Assembly: GCF_027887165.1 (NCBI RefSeq)
Contig: NC_077227.1
Location: 352,242,207 to 352,306,206, forward strand
Source of the DNA: Monodelphis domestica
Taxonomy: Eukaryota > Chordata > Mammalia > Didelphimorphia > Didelphidae
Direction: 5' to 3'
Length of the DNA: 64,000 nt
The translations under genes were made by a program, and so were the position numbers. Below, one piece after another: positions 12,587-59,153 of the stretch. The first letter of the stretch is position 1. The number at the start of each line of letters is the position of its first letter. The notes under the pieces are model-generated. The model was not told the origin of the DNA, did no database searches, and worked only from the letters and a program-made list of their open reading frames with translations.

Positions 12587-12726
12587 ATTCCCTTTTCACA
12601 CTAGGCAATGGGGGGTAAGTGACATGTCTAGACTCACATAGCTAGGATATGTCTCAGGCCAGCTTTGAACTTAGGACCTCCTTTCTCTAGGCGTGACTCT
12701 TAACCCACTGAGCTTCCCAGCTACCC
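12587..12726 (-). repeat. tRNA-derived CORE-SINE fragment (minus)
   Basis: Head-side part only: aggcaatggggggtaagtgaca, then tagctaggatatgtctcaggcc, and the head complement aacccactgagcttcccagct. The tail end is missing. Confidence 0.75.
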
Positions 12727-13803
12727 TCCTTCCATAGTATCTTGTCAGGCAGGTAGATTAGAGTGTTACCCTATATAGGTGAGCAAAGGCCTTATTATAT
12801 ACTTTGAAGGAGCCTGATAAGGCAGTTCTTCCCACTTAGGTGCTTCAGTGGCCCTCCTCATGTGTTTCAAGCCATCCTTTGGCAAGAATGAAGGGGAATG
12901 AGTACTAAGTTGTGATAGAGTTTAGAGAAATAGTTGCCTTTCTTTCTCTCCCTTGTAGATTGACTAAGATAGCTCTCAAAGGAACTACATCTCCCTTCTC
13001 TTTTACCTTCCTAACTCTAGTAGACACAATTGTTTTTCCCTTTCCCTAGTTCCCTACTCTGACAAAATAATGCTCCCCCTTTATTCCTACAAACTAAAAA
13101 ACAAAAAAGAAATGGAGAAGTGTGAGAGAGAATGATAGTGGTGCCTCTGCATTTCAGTTTTTTTAGGACATTAGTGCTTCTGGGATGATTTGCTGTTTTT
13201 GTCATTTCTTCTTTAAAATATGCATATTTTAAAATTCTATTTTGTTAAATATTTTCCAATCACAGTTTTAAAATTTTTGGACAATCATTTAAAAGATGTT
13301 TTAGTTTCAATTTCTCTCCTGTCTCTTATTCTCTCCTGCCTCTTATCCCTCCCTCCATCCTTGAGAAAGCAGATAATTTGATATCAATTTGGCATGTTAA
13401 GCCATGCAAAACATATAGCTATCTGCTATTACTTCTTCAGACCTGCTGGAGTTTATGGAAGCAGAAAGCTCTATACATTCAGGGCAGTGGGGTCCCTGTT
13501 GCCCCTATTTAAAACTGAAACATAGTGAGGAAAGAGTTTGGTACCCCTCTATGAATCCCAGTAGAAAGTTCTTTTTTTTTCCTGTTTGGCAGCATTCCTA
13601 TTCTCATTTTAAGTAGTTCCCCCACCTCTAGGTGTGTTGTGGTAAATTTAGAAATATATGAATATTCTCAGAAGAAAACATTGTAAAGTATAGCACAAAA
13701 GCAGTGAGCTTTGCCCGACCCTGTGTACTTTGTACCTTCTCAGTTTTATATAGTGCCAGGACACTGTGTTGTACTTAATGCATGTATTAGTGGTTCTTGT
13801 TAG
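12727..13803. other. Sequence 5' of the first SLC36A1 coding exon
   Basis: Includes a T/C-rich old LINE-like fragment (about 13220-13450) and otherwise unique sequence. I looked for an upstream exon or a CpG-rich promoter and saw neither. The region is AT-rich, so the promoter probably lies elsewhere. Confidence 0.5.
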
Positions 13804-13814
13804 GAACTGCAGCC

Positions 13815-49248
<35,434 letters not shown>

Positions 49249-52200
49249 CCTGTGGAGTACGTTCTCTACATCAAGATCTCCCTATCATATGTCTGTCACC
49301 AGGGTCCCGGGTGAGGCCTGGGATTGAGCAGGCTGGGTAGGGGGAATGGTCTTCCCTGTCGATCGGGGACTAGTAAATAGGCAGGCCAGTGGAACAGGTT
49401 AGACTAAAGACAATCCCAATAGTGATGGTACTTCCTCTGTACTTGATTAACCCAACACTTTCCCACCTCTTCCCTCCCCTCCTACTTTTTGTGGCTTTGA
49501 TCATAGTGCAGCACAGCTCTCTTCATTTTTTCAGTGCTTTACCTGGATAGTTTCCTGACCTCTAGGCTAAGCTTCCACAAAACAAGATCATGGTCAGTCT
49601 GTGTGACTAGTACCCCTACTCTTTTACCTCTGATTTTCTTGCCTTTTAGACTCTTCAAGGGGACTTGCGCCTTAAATTGGTTTCAGCAGAGGAATTCAGG
49701 TGACAGAATTGATCCTGGCTTGATCCAGGTTATTTTCTAAAGCACCTTAGCCAGCATCTTCCCCTCAGAAACTATGACATCAGGGTGACAAATGTGAGCA
49801 CATTCCTCATCACTTAGCACTTTGAACATGTTAAGTATTACCTAAGTTCAGAACATTTCTATTTTCTTTTGAGTTAGGTTTTGGCTCCTGAAATCCCTCT
49901 GAGTCTATCTACAGTAGCTGGGGTCATCAAAGCCACCTTCTTCTCATGTAACCTTACCCTTGTTCCCACTATGAGGAACGTGACTTGATTTAAACTAATG
50001 ATTCTCAGCATTTATTGCACATTTGGCATAAAGATGGGGAAAACAGTCTACTGCTCTTGTGATCATCTTCTAAGAGAAGATTAATGCACTTGGGACAAGA
50101 CTTGAGGCCAGCATGAGACTAAAAGACAATGGGTTTGAAAATGATTCACTAGAAGTAAGCCAGGTTCCCCATTCTCTATGAGAATGAATTGAAAGGTACA
50201 ACAGTGTCCTTGTTGATATCATGTATAGTGAAATTAGCAGCATGTGTCCCTGCCTCATTTTCCTCCCTGGCTGGGGGATATGCGTCCCGTTGACATAATG
50301 AGAAGTCAGAGTCAACAAACCTACTCCTTGAGGTTGTATAGAAACAAAACAATTGAGGAATTTCTACGATGTAAGATGAAGTTGTATATGGCAATTGATA
50401 GTTTAAGGATTAAGTCATAGAGCTCTGGGAAGTATAATCTTCATTAGCTTCACAGCACTCTCCTGACACACATATTTCATGTCGCCTATTAAGGGGCATG
50501 CTTACTTGGGACACTGGTAACACTATTATGAGGATGTCTGTATCATTTTCTCCCTATGAAGTTTCATTATATGCTAGGGACATTAGTTGTTATGGATCTG
50601 AAGCCACGTTGGACCACGTCCCAAGCCCTGAACTTGAGAAGGAGCTGAACTATTGTATATTAGATGAATTTCACTCATCTAACTTTAATGTCTCCTCGCC
50701 CTTCTAGATCAGTGATTCAGAAGTGATTCAAAAGGGCATTAACAAATTCTTCAGCTGTATGTGTTGACCAGAGGGTTCCAGAAAAGGTCTGTCTGGTGCT
50801 TCTCACACCTCTCTATTCCCTCACTAAGTGCTTTGTGGCCCTGGAAATTCAGGTGCCTTGAAGAGTAAGGGAAGTCCATCTCTTTATCTTTGCTTTGCCT
50901 TTTTAACTTCAAGGAGGGCTCTGGTTTCTATGTGAGCACTCGGTGCTTAGGTCAATGCAGTGACCAAGGAGAAAGGCATCAGGAGTGACCACCCTGTGCA
51001 TCTGGAATCTGCAGGTTGTTTGGAGTTCCACTTCCCTTCTTGTTTCAAAGCTAAATACAGCTGAATACCAGATGAAGGAGCTGAAAAAGGGTTTTGTTTG
51101 TTATAATGTACAATGATGCATAAGAGATGCCTAAAAACTCTAGCATATAACCATTTATAACTTGATTCCTGTTGACGGGAATTTTGTTTTCCATCCCAAA
51201 CTGTTCTGCTGTTAGGGATAGTCAAGGAGCTTGAAAAATTAATACAAACTGGAATGGACAAGGAGCTGCCTCTGGTTCATCTGCTCTTAAATTTCTGAAG
51301 GAAATTTAATGGGACTTTTTCCCCTTCTGCTGTCCAAGCTGCTAGAATTTATGTAGCCATCCATATGTTAGCCTAGTGGTCTATCCAGAATAGTCCTCAG
51401 TTCCTCTGAACTCTATGGTACACTTTCTGCATCAGTGCTCTGTCTGACTAGGCTGTACCCCCAGGGCCTAGAACTCTGTGACGGAGACCCCAAACCTCCT
51501 AGCTATGGGGCAAAGGGCAGGTCATAATACCAGCTTTTGGCTTAGAGATCTCTTAAGGGACCAGTGCCTCAACTTTGTACTTTGTAAAAGTTGGCGTAGA
51601 AGCTCTGTTCTCTGAAGGGTCCTGAGTAGGCATCTCATGTCTCATGGGATCACCTTGCTGAGGCTGCAGAAGTTTTCTGTGACCTTCTCTAACAAGAGCC
51701 CTGCCTGTGCTTGGCTTTCCTGAGAAATAGTTCCATGAGTTCTCTCAGCTAGAAGACATAAGGCCTAAAGGCAAGAGGAACTTTTTTTACCCCTTTGTCC
51801 TCTGAGTAGAGAACCAGAGCCCCGAAGACCCTCTAGGGAGTGGCTCTCCACCCACCTCCATAATGTTCCTATCACTTCTTCCTCCCTTTGGCATCTCCTT
51901 GTTTGAAAATATTCCAGGGTTTTAACTTCAAGGAACTCAGTTTCTGCCTATTCCCTAGACTGCCTAAGTTGGGCTGATCTTAGCCAAGGGTACACTGATG
52001 TATGTTGGGTTTCATCATGTGACACTAGAATTAGAAGCTTGGGTTTCCTAATCTCACAGAACAAAAGTACACTCCTACTGATCTGGGTAGCGGGCACAGG
52101 CAAATTCCTAAATCTACTGGGAGCAGGTCTATCCTAGTATGCTGAATTCAGGCCCCCAATCCCTAGTAACATTTCTCTGCACAAGGGCATTATTTTTATT

Positions 52201-52287
52201 TAGCACCATCCAGCTGTTGAGCTGGTAAGCACTGCTTTATACGCACAAACCCTGAGCAGAAATGGTTTTATTTATGTTAGACTAGAC

Positions 52288-52531
52288 CAGCATTGGCCAA
52301 ATATTAGCATGTGTGCTAAGGCGGCACATTGGGGGAGCTGCTCCATTCCCCCTATTCCCAGCATCCAAGGACATTTTTTGCATACCCTGCCCCTTTGTCC
52401 AGCTGCCCAAAGTAAGCACTTCCTTCCTTTGCTCTCTGAGGTAATGGGGGGAGGAGGCAGGGGAGGAGGGCTCACAGACAGCTTGAAGTTGCAGTTTGGC
52501 CACATGAACTTGAAAACCTTTGCCAATGCTA
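52288..52531. mobile_element. hAT-type miniature element, copy 2, inside the SLC36A1 3' UTR
   Basis: 244 bp, with ends CAGCATTGGCCAAATATT and, in reverse, a TAGCATTGGCAAAGG copy. The 8-base duplications GACTAGAC (52280-52287) and GCCTAGAC (52532-52539) agree at 7 of 8. The body is the same as 28166-28410. If the transcript runs to 53628, this element is part of the mature mRNA. Confidence 0.88.
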
Positions 52532-52866
52532 GCCTAGACCCTGTAGTCTATAGCCTCCCATTCTGTGATCTAACTTCCCTACCCTAGTTAGTAATGGATA
52601 TGCTTAGTCCCCAAATCCCATCCTTTAAAACTCTATATGATCTTCCCCATCAGAAAACCTTCTAGTTTCGTGAAACTCTTAAGGTAGTAAAACTGGGCTG
52701 GTAGATTGAGAGAAACCTCTTTCCTCTTTCTCCCACTCCTCCAGACACCGGTTAGGTAGAAGAATGCCTTCTTTATATAACACTATGTGCTCATACTTTC
52801 TTCAAGTATAGCAGTTAAATCTCAAACTCATTGTTTACAGCTTTTTTTTTCTTATTCATTACTGTA

Positions 52867-52872
52867 AATAAA
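52867..52872 (+). terminator. SLC36A1: Possible alternative poly(A) signal in the SLC36A1 3' UTR
   Basis: AATAAA within tactgtaaataaattgg, 3.6 kb after the stop codon. The downstream GT-rich signal is only moderate. Confidence 0.35.
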
Positions 52873-53627
52873 TTGGTCTCAATGTCTAGTCTGTATAATA
52901 AGGTAGTAGAGGGTCAGCGTTTGGTGTTGCTTCCTGGGCAGAACATTATGCTACTCACTCTACAAAGAGTCACACATTTGCCACTTTCTCTCAAGAGAGC
53001 TAGCTGTAAAGTAAAAGTGGTCTGATTTGATGACAACCAAATTTCCACACATATGAATTTTGCAGGAAGGATCTAATGACTGTTACAAGCACAAAGAAAA
53101 ACATTTCAGACTGTTGTGCTGGCAGAGGGAGAGAAGGGAGTAGGAAGGGTGTTTTGCCTTTGAATCCTTGGGCAGAAAGGTGTAGGCAGTTTATCTCTTG
53201 CTCCAAAGTGGTCTAATAGCTTTGGTTTTTCTAAATCATGGTGCCGTCAAAGTCCCTTATTGGATTTGTACCGGGCTTGGGACTAGGATAAGAGTCAGGG
53301 AGCACAGTCAGAAATAATTGGGTTTTGTTAACATCAAGAAGAGAGGCTGGGGAAGGAAATATCAGAGGATTAAATCTGATGTCTGACAATGACTGAACTG
53401 AAAAATCAATCATGTTTATCACTGTCCAACCTAAACCAATGGAAAATCACCATATGGCAGATTGCAGTAGCCAGGACACCACTGAACAATGCACCACCAG
53501 GAGCTAATGATCTTGTGAATGTTTTGTGCCTTGTATGTTTATGAATAAGTACAGATGTGTCTCACGTGGGAGCTTGTGGGAGATCTTGTGTTTAAACTTG
53601 ATTCTGCAATTTATTGTTTTTCCTTTC

Positions 53628-53633
53628 AATAAA
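53628..53633 (+). terminator. SLC36A1: Poly(A) signal of SLC36A1
   Basis: AATAAA preceded by T-rich sequence and followed within 20-70 bases by T runs and TGTGTTTGTGG. It is the last good signal before the intergenic spacer. Confidence 0.75.
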
Positions 53634-53879
53634 TGAGATATTTTTTTTAAGTTTGAGAAGTTTCGGTCTTTGGCTTTGTGTTTGTGGTTTTTTGTTTTTG
53701 TTTTTTTTCCTAGTGCAAATCCCTTACCAAGCTTGGCTTCTTTTTAATGTCACCAGAGGAAATACTGATTGTAGGGAGCTAGATGTGAAAATGGAACTGA
53801 ATGTGGGACAATAGGAAAAACATGAGTTTGGGAATCAAATCACATTTCCTATTTTGGTACCATAAGCACCTAAAGCACG

Positions 53880-54360
53880 TACTAGACATTGGGGATAAAA
53901 ACAGAATGAAGACCGGTTCTTGACCTAAAAGAGGTTACATCATTCTGGTAGTGACACAGAGAAGTAAATGCAAAGCCATTGAAAGAGGGAGAGCACTGCC
54001 AACTAGAGGAAGATTTGAGAAGGCTGCCTGTAGGAGGTGGCACCTGAGCTGAGCCTCACAGGAAACTAAAGATTCCAGAAGGTAATGGCAAAGCAGAGAA
54101 TGCATTCTAGCCAACGAGAAATGGACAAGGCCAAGACAGGGAGCCAGGAGACTAAATAAATGGACTAACTTTGGAGAACAGCAAGTGGTTCCACTTTGGA
54201 TGGGATCTAGTATATGAGAAGAGGAGCAATGTGAAATAAATCTGCAAAGATGAAATAGAACCAAATTATGAAAGGCCTTAAATGACAAGGTGTTTTTTTT
54301 TTATCCTAAAGACAGGAGGGAGCCACTGAAAATTCTTAAGTAACATGGTAAGATACATAC
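53880..54360 (+). repeat. Old dispersed repeat fragment (plus)
   Basis: Contains cattggggataaaaacag, atgaaaggccttaaatgac and gggagccactgaaaattctt, the same unnamed family as at 1-420 and 14400-14720. Confidence 0.55.
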
Positions 54361-56356
54361 TTTTTTTAAATTTAGTCAATTTAGAACATTATTCCTTGTT
54401 TACAAGAATCATATTCTTTCCCTCCCTCCCCCCCCCCCTGTAGTCGACCCACAATTCCACTGAGTATTACATAAGACACATACTTTTAGGAGGATTATCA
54501 GGGCAGCTTTTTGGGAGATGATTAGAAAAGGGAGAGACTAAGAGCAAGGAAATCAATCTAAGATGATATATGTGAGAATGCTCTCTAATTATAGCATCCC
54601 AGAAATATGACTTAAACAAAGTAAAGCCAGGTCAAAGAGAGAGCATATGCTTGGGTTAGACTACCATTCTTTTCCTCAGGCCTCTTTCGTCTCTTCTTCT
54701 TTGTCTATGGACTCTTTCTCTGTCCACAGTGGGAGGTCTCCAGGTTCCAAGAGTCCCAAAGGGAAAAGGGACCTCAGAGGTAGGCTGGGCCAAATTTCTC
54801 CCCTTTGGGAATTCCCTTTATAGTTTCCCCACTAATTAGTCTCCACTTGAATATCTCCAGCAGTGGACAAATATCTCAGTGCCTCCTGAGGCAATCCATT
54901 ATATTGTTGAAGGGCTCCACATTTTATAAAGCTTTTCCTTTCTATAACCATATGCCTCCCAGCAACTTCCACCCTTTATTCTTAGTTCTGTCCTCTGAGT
55001 CAGGCAGAATCAGTTTAATGTTTCCCCCGTATGACTCCTTCAATTACTTGAAGACAGCAGGCTGAGTTTCCCCAAAGTCTTTTCCTCTTTAGGATAAAAA
55101 TTTCCAGGTCAACAAGAATATGTCATGGTTACCAAGCCTGTCACCCTGATTGCTCCATTCTGGGCACAGAGTTCAATTTATCAGTGTCCTCCTTTAAAAG
55201 TAAAGCTCGGAACTGAACACAATATTCCAAATGTGATCCAAATGTCCTCTGTTGGCCAGGCTCTTTGGTTAACTCTAAAAGGATGTGGGGGTGGAGGGTT
55301 GAGGTAGAGACACAATGGTCTAAATCTATCGCTGACTTTTGGGAGGCGATTGTGACCACCAATAAGCTGTTAGAACTTCAGAACTGGAATTCACGTCCAT
55401 AAGACCTTCTCCTGTACTCTTACAGCATCCCTGATTGGGGCTACTCCTCCCTCCAGTAGGGAGCAAACCTCTCTAAGGAGCTTGTGTCATCAATAGATAG
55501 CATAAGCATTAGAAAGTTCTTCCTTATTGAGTTGAAACAGTCTTCTCGTATCTCCTGCTCATTGATTCTCAATGTATTTAGGGGGCCAAACAGAAACATT
55601 ATCCTTGATTATGGTAAAGTTGGAGAGTGGAGCATGTTCTTAGGTCAGAGACTGGAGGTGTTGGTGGGTAGGATCAGGGCACACAGAAAGTGGATGGAGG
55701 TTGTGAGGATAACCAAAGGCAGAATTGCCATACTACAGCAGCCAATATGACAGATTGACCCTGGCACATAGGTCTTAGAGGCTGCCTTTTGCCTCAGTGG
55801 CTCCCGAAGGAGTGTCTTGTGTTCATAAGGCTACATAGGCCACTTCTGACTCCAGAAGGCTTGGACTCTCGTCTTCCATCTAAGCCCTGGGGCTTAGAAG
55901 AGGAAATGCTCCCTGAAGTTGGCTTTAAAAAAATCTTAGGGGTGTGGCTGCCATAGGGGTCCCTTAGATAAGGATGGGGGTCCTTTCTGCCATCCCTCTT
56001 AAAGCCAGTGCTGTCTCTGAAATCACCTCCAATTTATTCTGTCTGTATCTCCTTGGTAGGCAGTTGCTTGCGTGTTGTCTCCCCCTGTCAGGTTGTAAGT
56101 TCTTTGAGGGCAAGGACTGTTTTTGCCCTTTTATTCCTTTTTTGTATTTCCAGCACTTTTACCTGGCACATAGTAGGTGCATAGTAAATGCTCTTTGACT
56201 TGACTTTTCTTTGTTCAAGATTCTTATAAATGTTATCTAAAACTATCTTGGGTTAGACATGTAATGAGGGAAAGAAGGAAGCGGGGCAGAAGGGAGAGAC
56301 TCTTCCAATTTGAACATTTCTCTCTCCAGTTTAGAAATGACCTAGGTATATATTAA

Positions 56357-56525
56357 TAAAAAAATTTTTAACCCTTACCTTCTATCTCAGATTGCATGCT
56401 AAGTGTGGTTTCCAAAAAGAGTGGTAAAAGCTAGGCAATGGGGGTTAAGTGACTTGCCCAGGGTCACACAGCTAGGAAGGGTCTGAGACCACATTTGAAC
56501 CCAGGTCCTCCTGACTCCAGGCTAA
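56357..56525 (-). repeat. CORE-SINE (minus), head missing
   Basis: Reverse copy from ttaacccttaccttctatct through gtgacttgcccagggtcac to cctcctgactccagg. Confidence 0.85.
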
Positions 56526-56932
56526 AATTAAAAATAAGTTAAACTGCTTCTGGCAGACTAACCTAAATTGCAAAGTATAGTAATAGGATTAACTTTTTTT
56601 CCCTCAATATACCCATTGTTGTCCACTCCAACAAGACCAGCCTCCTTCCTCTTGTCCTTACTCCTTCCCAGGCACACCCTGAGTCTCATTCATTTCTCCA
56701 GATCTGGTCCAGAGAAATGTAGGCCTCTGCTCCATCATTCCATTCCCTCTACGGAAGTATTCCTCCATCACTAAATCCTGCCTGCCATTCAAAGTGTAAA
56801 TCAAGTCAAACCAAAGAAAAGTTCACATTTCTCTATAGCACTTTAAGGTTTATGAATATAAAAATTGTGTTATTACCCCCATTTTATAGATGAGAAAACT
56901 GGGGCCCAGTGAAGTAAAAAATGGCATCCTCA

Positions 56933-57110
56933 GGGGCAGCTGGGTGACTCAATGGATTGAGAGTCAGGCCTAGAGATGGGAGGTCCTGGGTTCAAATCTG
57001 GCCTCAGACACTTCCCAGCTGCGTGACCCTGGGCAAGTCACTTAACCCCCATTGCCTAGCCCTTACCGCTCTTCTGCTTTATTGACTCCAAGACAGAAGG
57101 TAAGGGTTAA
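56933..57110 (+). repeat. Young tRNA-derived CORE-SINE (plus)
   Basis: Complete copy, with ggggcagctgggtgactcaa, a GGTTCAAATC B box and tail taagggttaaaa. It is flanked by a 17-base perfect duplication AAAAAATGGCATCCTCA (56916-56932 and 57111-57127) and lies 400 bases beyond the FAT2 poly(A) signal. Confidence 0.93.
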
Positions 57111-57509
57111 AAAAAATGGCATCCTCAATTTCACAGTGGTGCACAACCAGGATTCTAACTCCAAAGGCAGCACCCTTTCCACCACTCCCCTCTGGCTCAG
57201 TCATCAGGCACTGCCTGCTGTTGTTGCCTTTTCATGGGCTTATGCACTCACCTCCCTAGAGAGACTACGGGCTCCCTGAGACCACAAACTGTCTTTCCCT
57301 CTTGCCACGGAACCTGGCCCAGGGCTGGGCCCGCACAAGGACTAAATGGATGCGTGTCAGACTGAAGGCGGACGGTGTGGTCCACTGGAATCTGCATCAT
57401 GGCCTCCAGAGCCAACCAAGGAGGCGCCATCATGCTTGTCAGAGCCCTTCATATACTCTCCCACTCGCCTAACTCAAGCCAGGCAAGAAAAGCCAAGAAA
57501 TTTCAGAAA

Positions 57510-58632
57510 GTAAAATAAAAGTTCTCTTTTATTGTAAAAAAAAAAAATAAACCCATTCACACACATCAGCAGACACACTCCCACACATCCCACTTATTGC
57601 ATTCCAAGGTAGACTTCCACAGCGACACAGCAATCAACGCAAGATGCTCTGTGGAAGCCCCTATGTTCTTCGCCTCCAGAGACAACACACGAAAAGGCAG
57701 CGGACCCTAGTGAGGGATGGGAGGTGGGGGGCAGCCAGGGGCCCAAGTCCCCATCCCCACTCCTTCTCCCAGCTATACACATCGACTAGACACAAATGGA
57801 CATGTGTACACGTGCACACCCACTCTGACACCTCCATGCATGAGTGTGCCATCACCGCACAGAATACTGGGATTGGCAGGCCTAGAGGAGGGGTCTGGAA
57901 ATAGCAGGCAGCCCTGGAGAGCCCCGTGAGGCCTTAGAGCAGTGGGCGGGAGGGAGACTACTGGCCGGGCCTCTGTGGCCATCCCTGTCCCAAACGGGTG
58001 TCCTCGACCCCGCCTTCATGAATGCAGCAGGCCCGAGAGTCTAAGGGCACAGAAAGGTGCCTCAAAACCAGGCTGTCTTTTTGGCTTCGTGGCTTCCTGA
58101 AGAGATGGACCCTTCGGGTATAGCTGCAAGGGATGTAAGAGCTGGGCCATCCCCATCCCTCCATCTTTTCATCCGCGCCAGAAAGGCAGGACAGGTTTTC
58201 ATATCATTCCTGGGCCTGGGAGCGGGGCCAGTGCCCTCCTTACACACTAGTATTTGTAGGCCTCCTTGGCACCTGGCTTTGCCACAATCCTGGAGGAAGG
58301 ATATTAGTTAGGGCCGTGGAGCATCTAAAAAGGAAGAGCTAAACGGGAGACTCGGGGCCAAACTCATCTGCCTTAAGGGCTGAGGAGAAAAACCGAAAAA
58401 AGCATTGCCTCCTCAGCCTGAGTCCAACACTTGTTCCTCCAACCCAGCCGGTCGGTGCGCTCCCGGTGCTCTAGGGGCGGGGGCCGCCTCTGGAGCTGTA
58501 ACGCCTAACGCCCCTGGGTAGGTGCTATCGGGAGGAGGCAGGGCTCCCTTGAGAAAGGAAGGAAAGCGTCCAGAGGGCCGCGTCCCCGTCCCCCTTCCTG
58601 CCCTGCTCTTGGCCTCCTCTGCAGCCCTGCCA
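57510..58632 (-). other. FAT2: FAT2 3' untranslated region
   Basis: Minus-strand sequence from the stop to an AATAAA (plus-strand TTTATT at 57528-57533). It is about 1.1 kb, GC-rich, with no recognisable interspersed repeat and a CA-rich tract near 57555-57590. The exact cleavage site is inferred. Confidence 0.7.
57528..57533 (-). terminator. FAT2: Poly(A) signal of FAT2
   Basis: AATAAA on the minus strand (acAATAAAAGAG), about 1.1 kb after the stop, followed on the minus strand by a T-rich stretch (57485-57505). Confidence 0.7.
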
Positions 58633-59153
58633 CTAAAACATGACCTCCTCGCAGCTGCCGTAATCACTCTCCACCATGTCCGAGCCCTCGTAGTGCAGCG
58701 GGCGACCCGGCGGGCAGGGGACCACCTCACAGTCTGCGTAGGAGGGCTGGGCCACACTGAGCCGAACGCTCACCCGTTTGTAGGCCCCTTCGGTGGGGTA
58801 GAGGGGGCCCCCGGGCTGCAGGAGGTGAGAAGGGTAGTAGCTGATGGCCGTGTACTCATTGGGGCAAGGGCTATGTGGACGTTCTCTCGGGTCTGGGCTG
58901 GGGGGCTGCAGGGGCAGGAAGTCCTCCAGGTTCTGGTTGCTGTATCGGGGTGGTATGGGGGCCCGCTTGTTAGCTGACTCCAGTGGGAAGGGGAAGCCTC
59001 CATATAGAGCAGGTGGCTCGGGGTCCGCAGGAGGAGGCGGACCACGATGGGGAGAAGCTGGCATTGGGCCTTGCATCACCTCGTAACGGGAGTACTCCTG
59101 AAGCTCAGCTGGTGCATAGGAAGGGGCCCAGAAGGTGGCTTCTGCCGGGTACA
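58633..59153 (-). CDS. FAT2: FAT2 last coding exon, cytoplasmic C-terminus
   Basis: The minus-strand acceptor is ccttccag. The exon encodes 172 residues plus the split Val: a Pro- and Tyr-rich tail with [37 protein letters not shown] and YKRVSVRLS, and the FAT2 C-terminal signature [17 protein letters not shown]. The stop is at 58633-58635. The exon is GC-rich, so the opposite strand is also open over long stretches; that is a composition effect. Confidence 0.96.

Larger units (their letters stand above)
49249..53650 (+). other. SLC36A1: SLC36A1 3' untranslated region
   Basis: About 4.4 kb of mostly unique sequence from the TGA to an AATAAA at 53628-53633. The signal is followed by T- and GT-rich sequence (53641-53710) of the kind that directs cleavage. 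A second AATAAA lies at 52867-52872 and could give a shorter transcript. One hAT miniature element (52288-52531) is embedded. The end is inferred from signals, not from transcripts. Confidence 0.75.
53651..57509. other. Spacer between the convergent SLC36A1 and FAT2 3' ends
   Basis: 3.9 kb. It holds an old repeat (53880-54360), a C-rich LINE-like fragment (54370-54480), unique sequence (54490-56340), a reverse CORE-SINE (56357), a MIR piece (56840-56915) and a young CORE-SINE (56933). No gene is seen. Confidence 0.65.

Noticed and set aside
57536..57555. AATAAA after an A run on the plus strand as an SLC36A1 end
   Set aside because: It lies 3.9 kb beyond a better signal at 53628 and opposite the FAT2 3' end; the T-run and AATAAA on the minus strand explain it.
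58522..58977. 151-codon plus-strand open frame over the last FAT2 exon
   Set aside because: Antisense shadow of a GC-rich, well-conserved FAT2 coding exon; no splice context and no known similarity.
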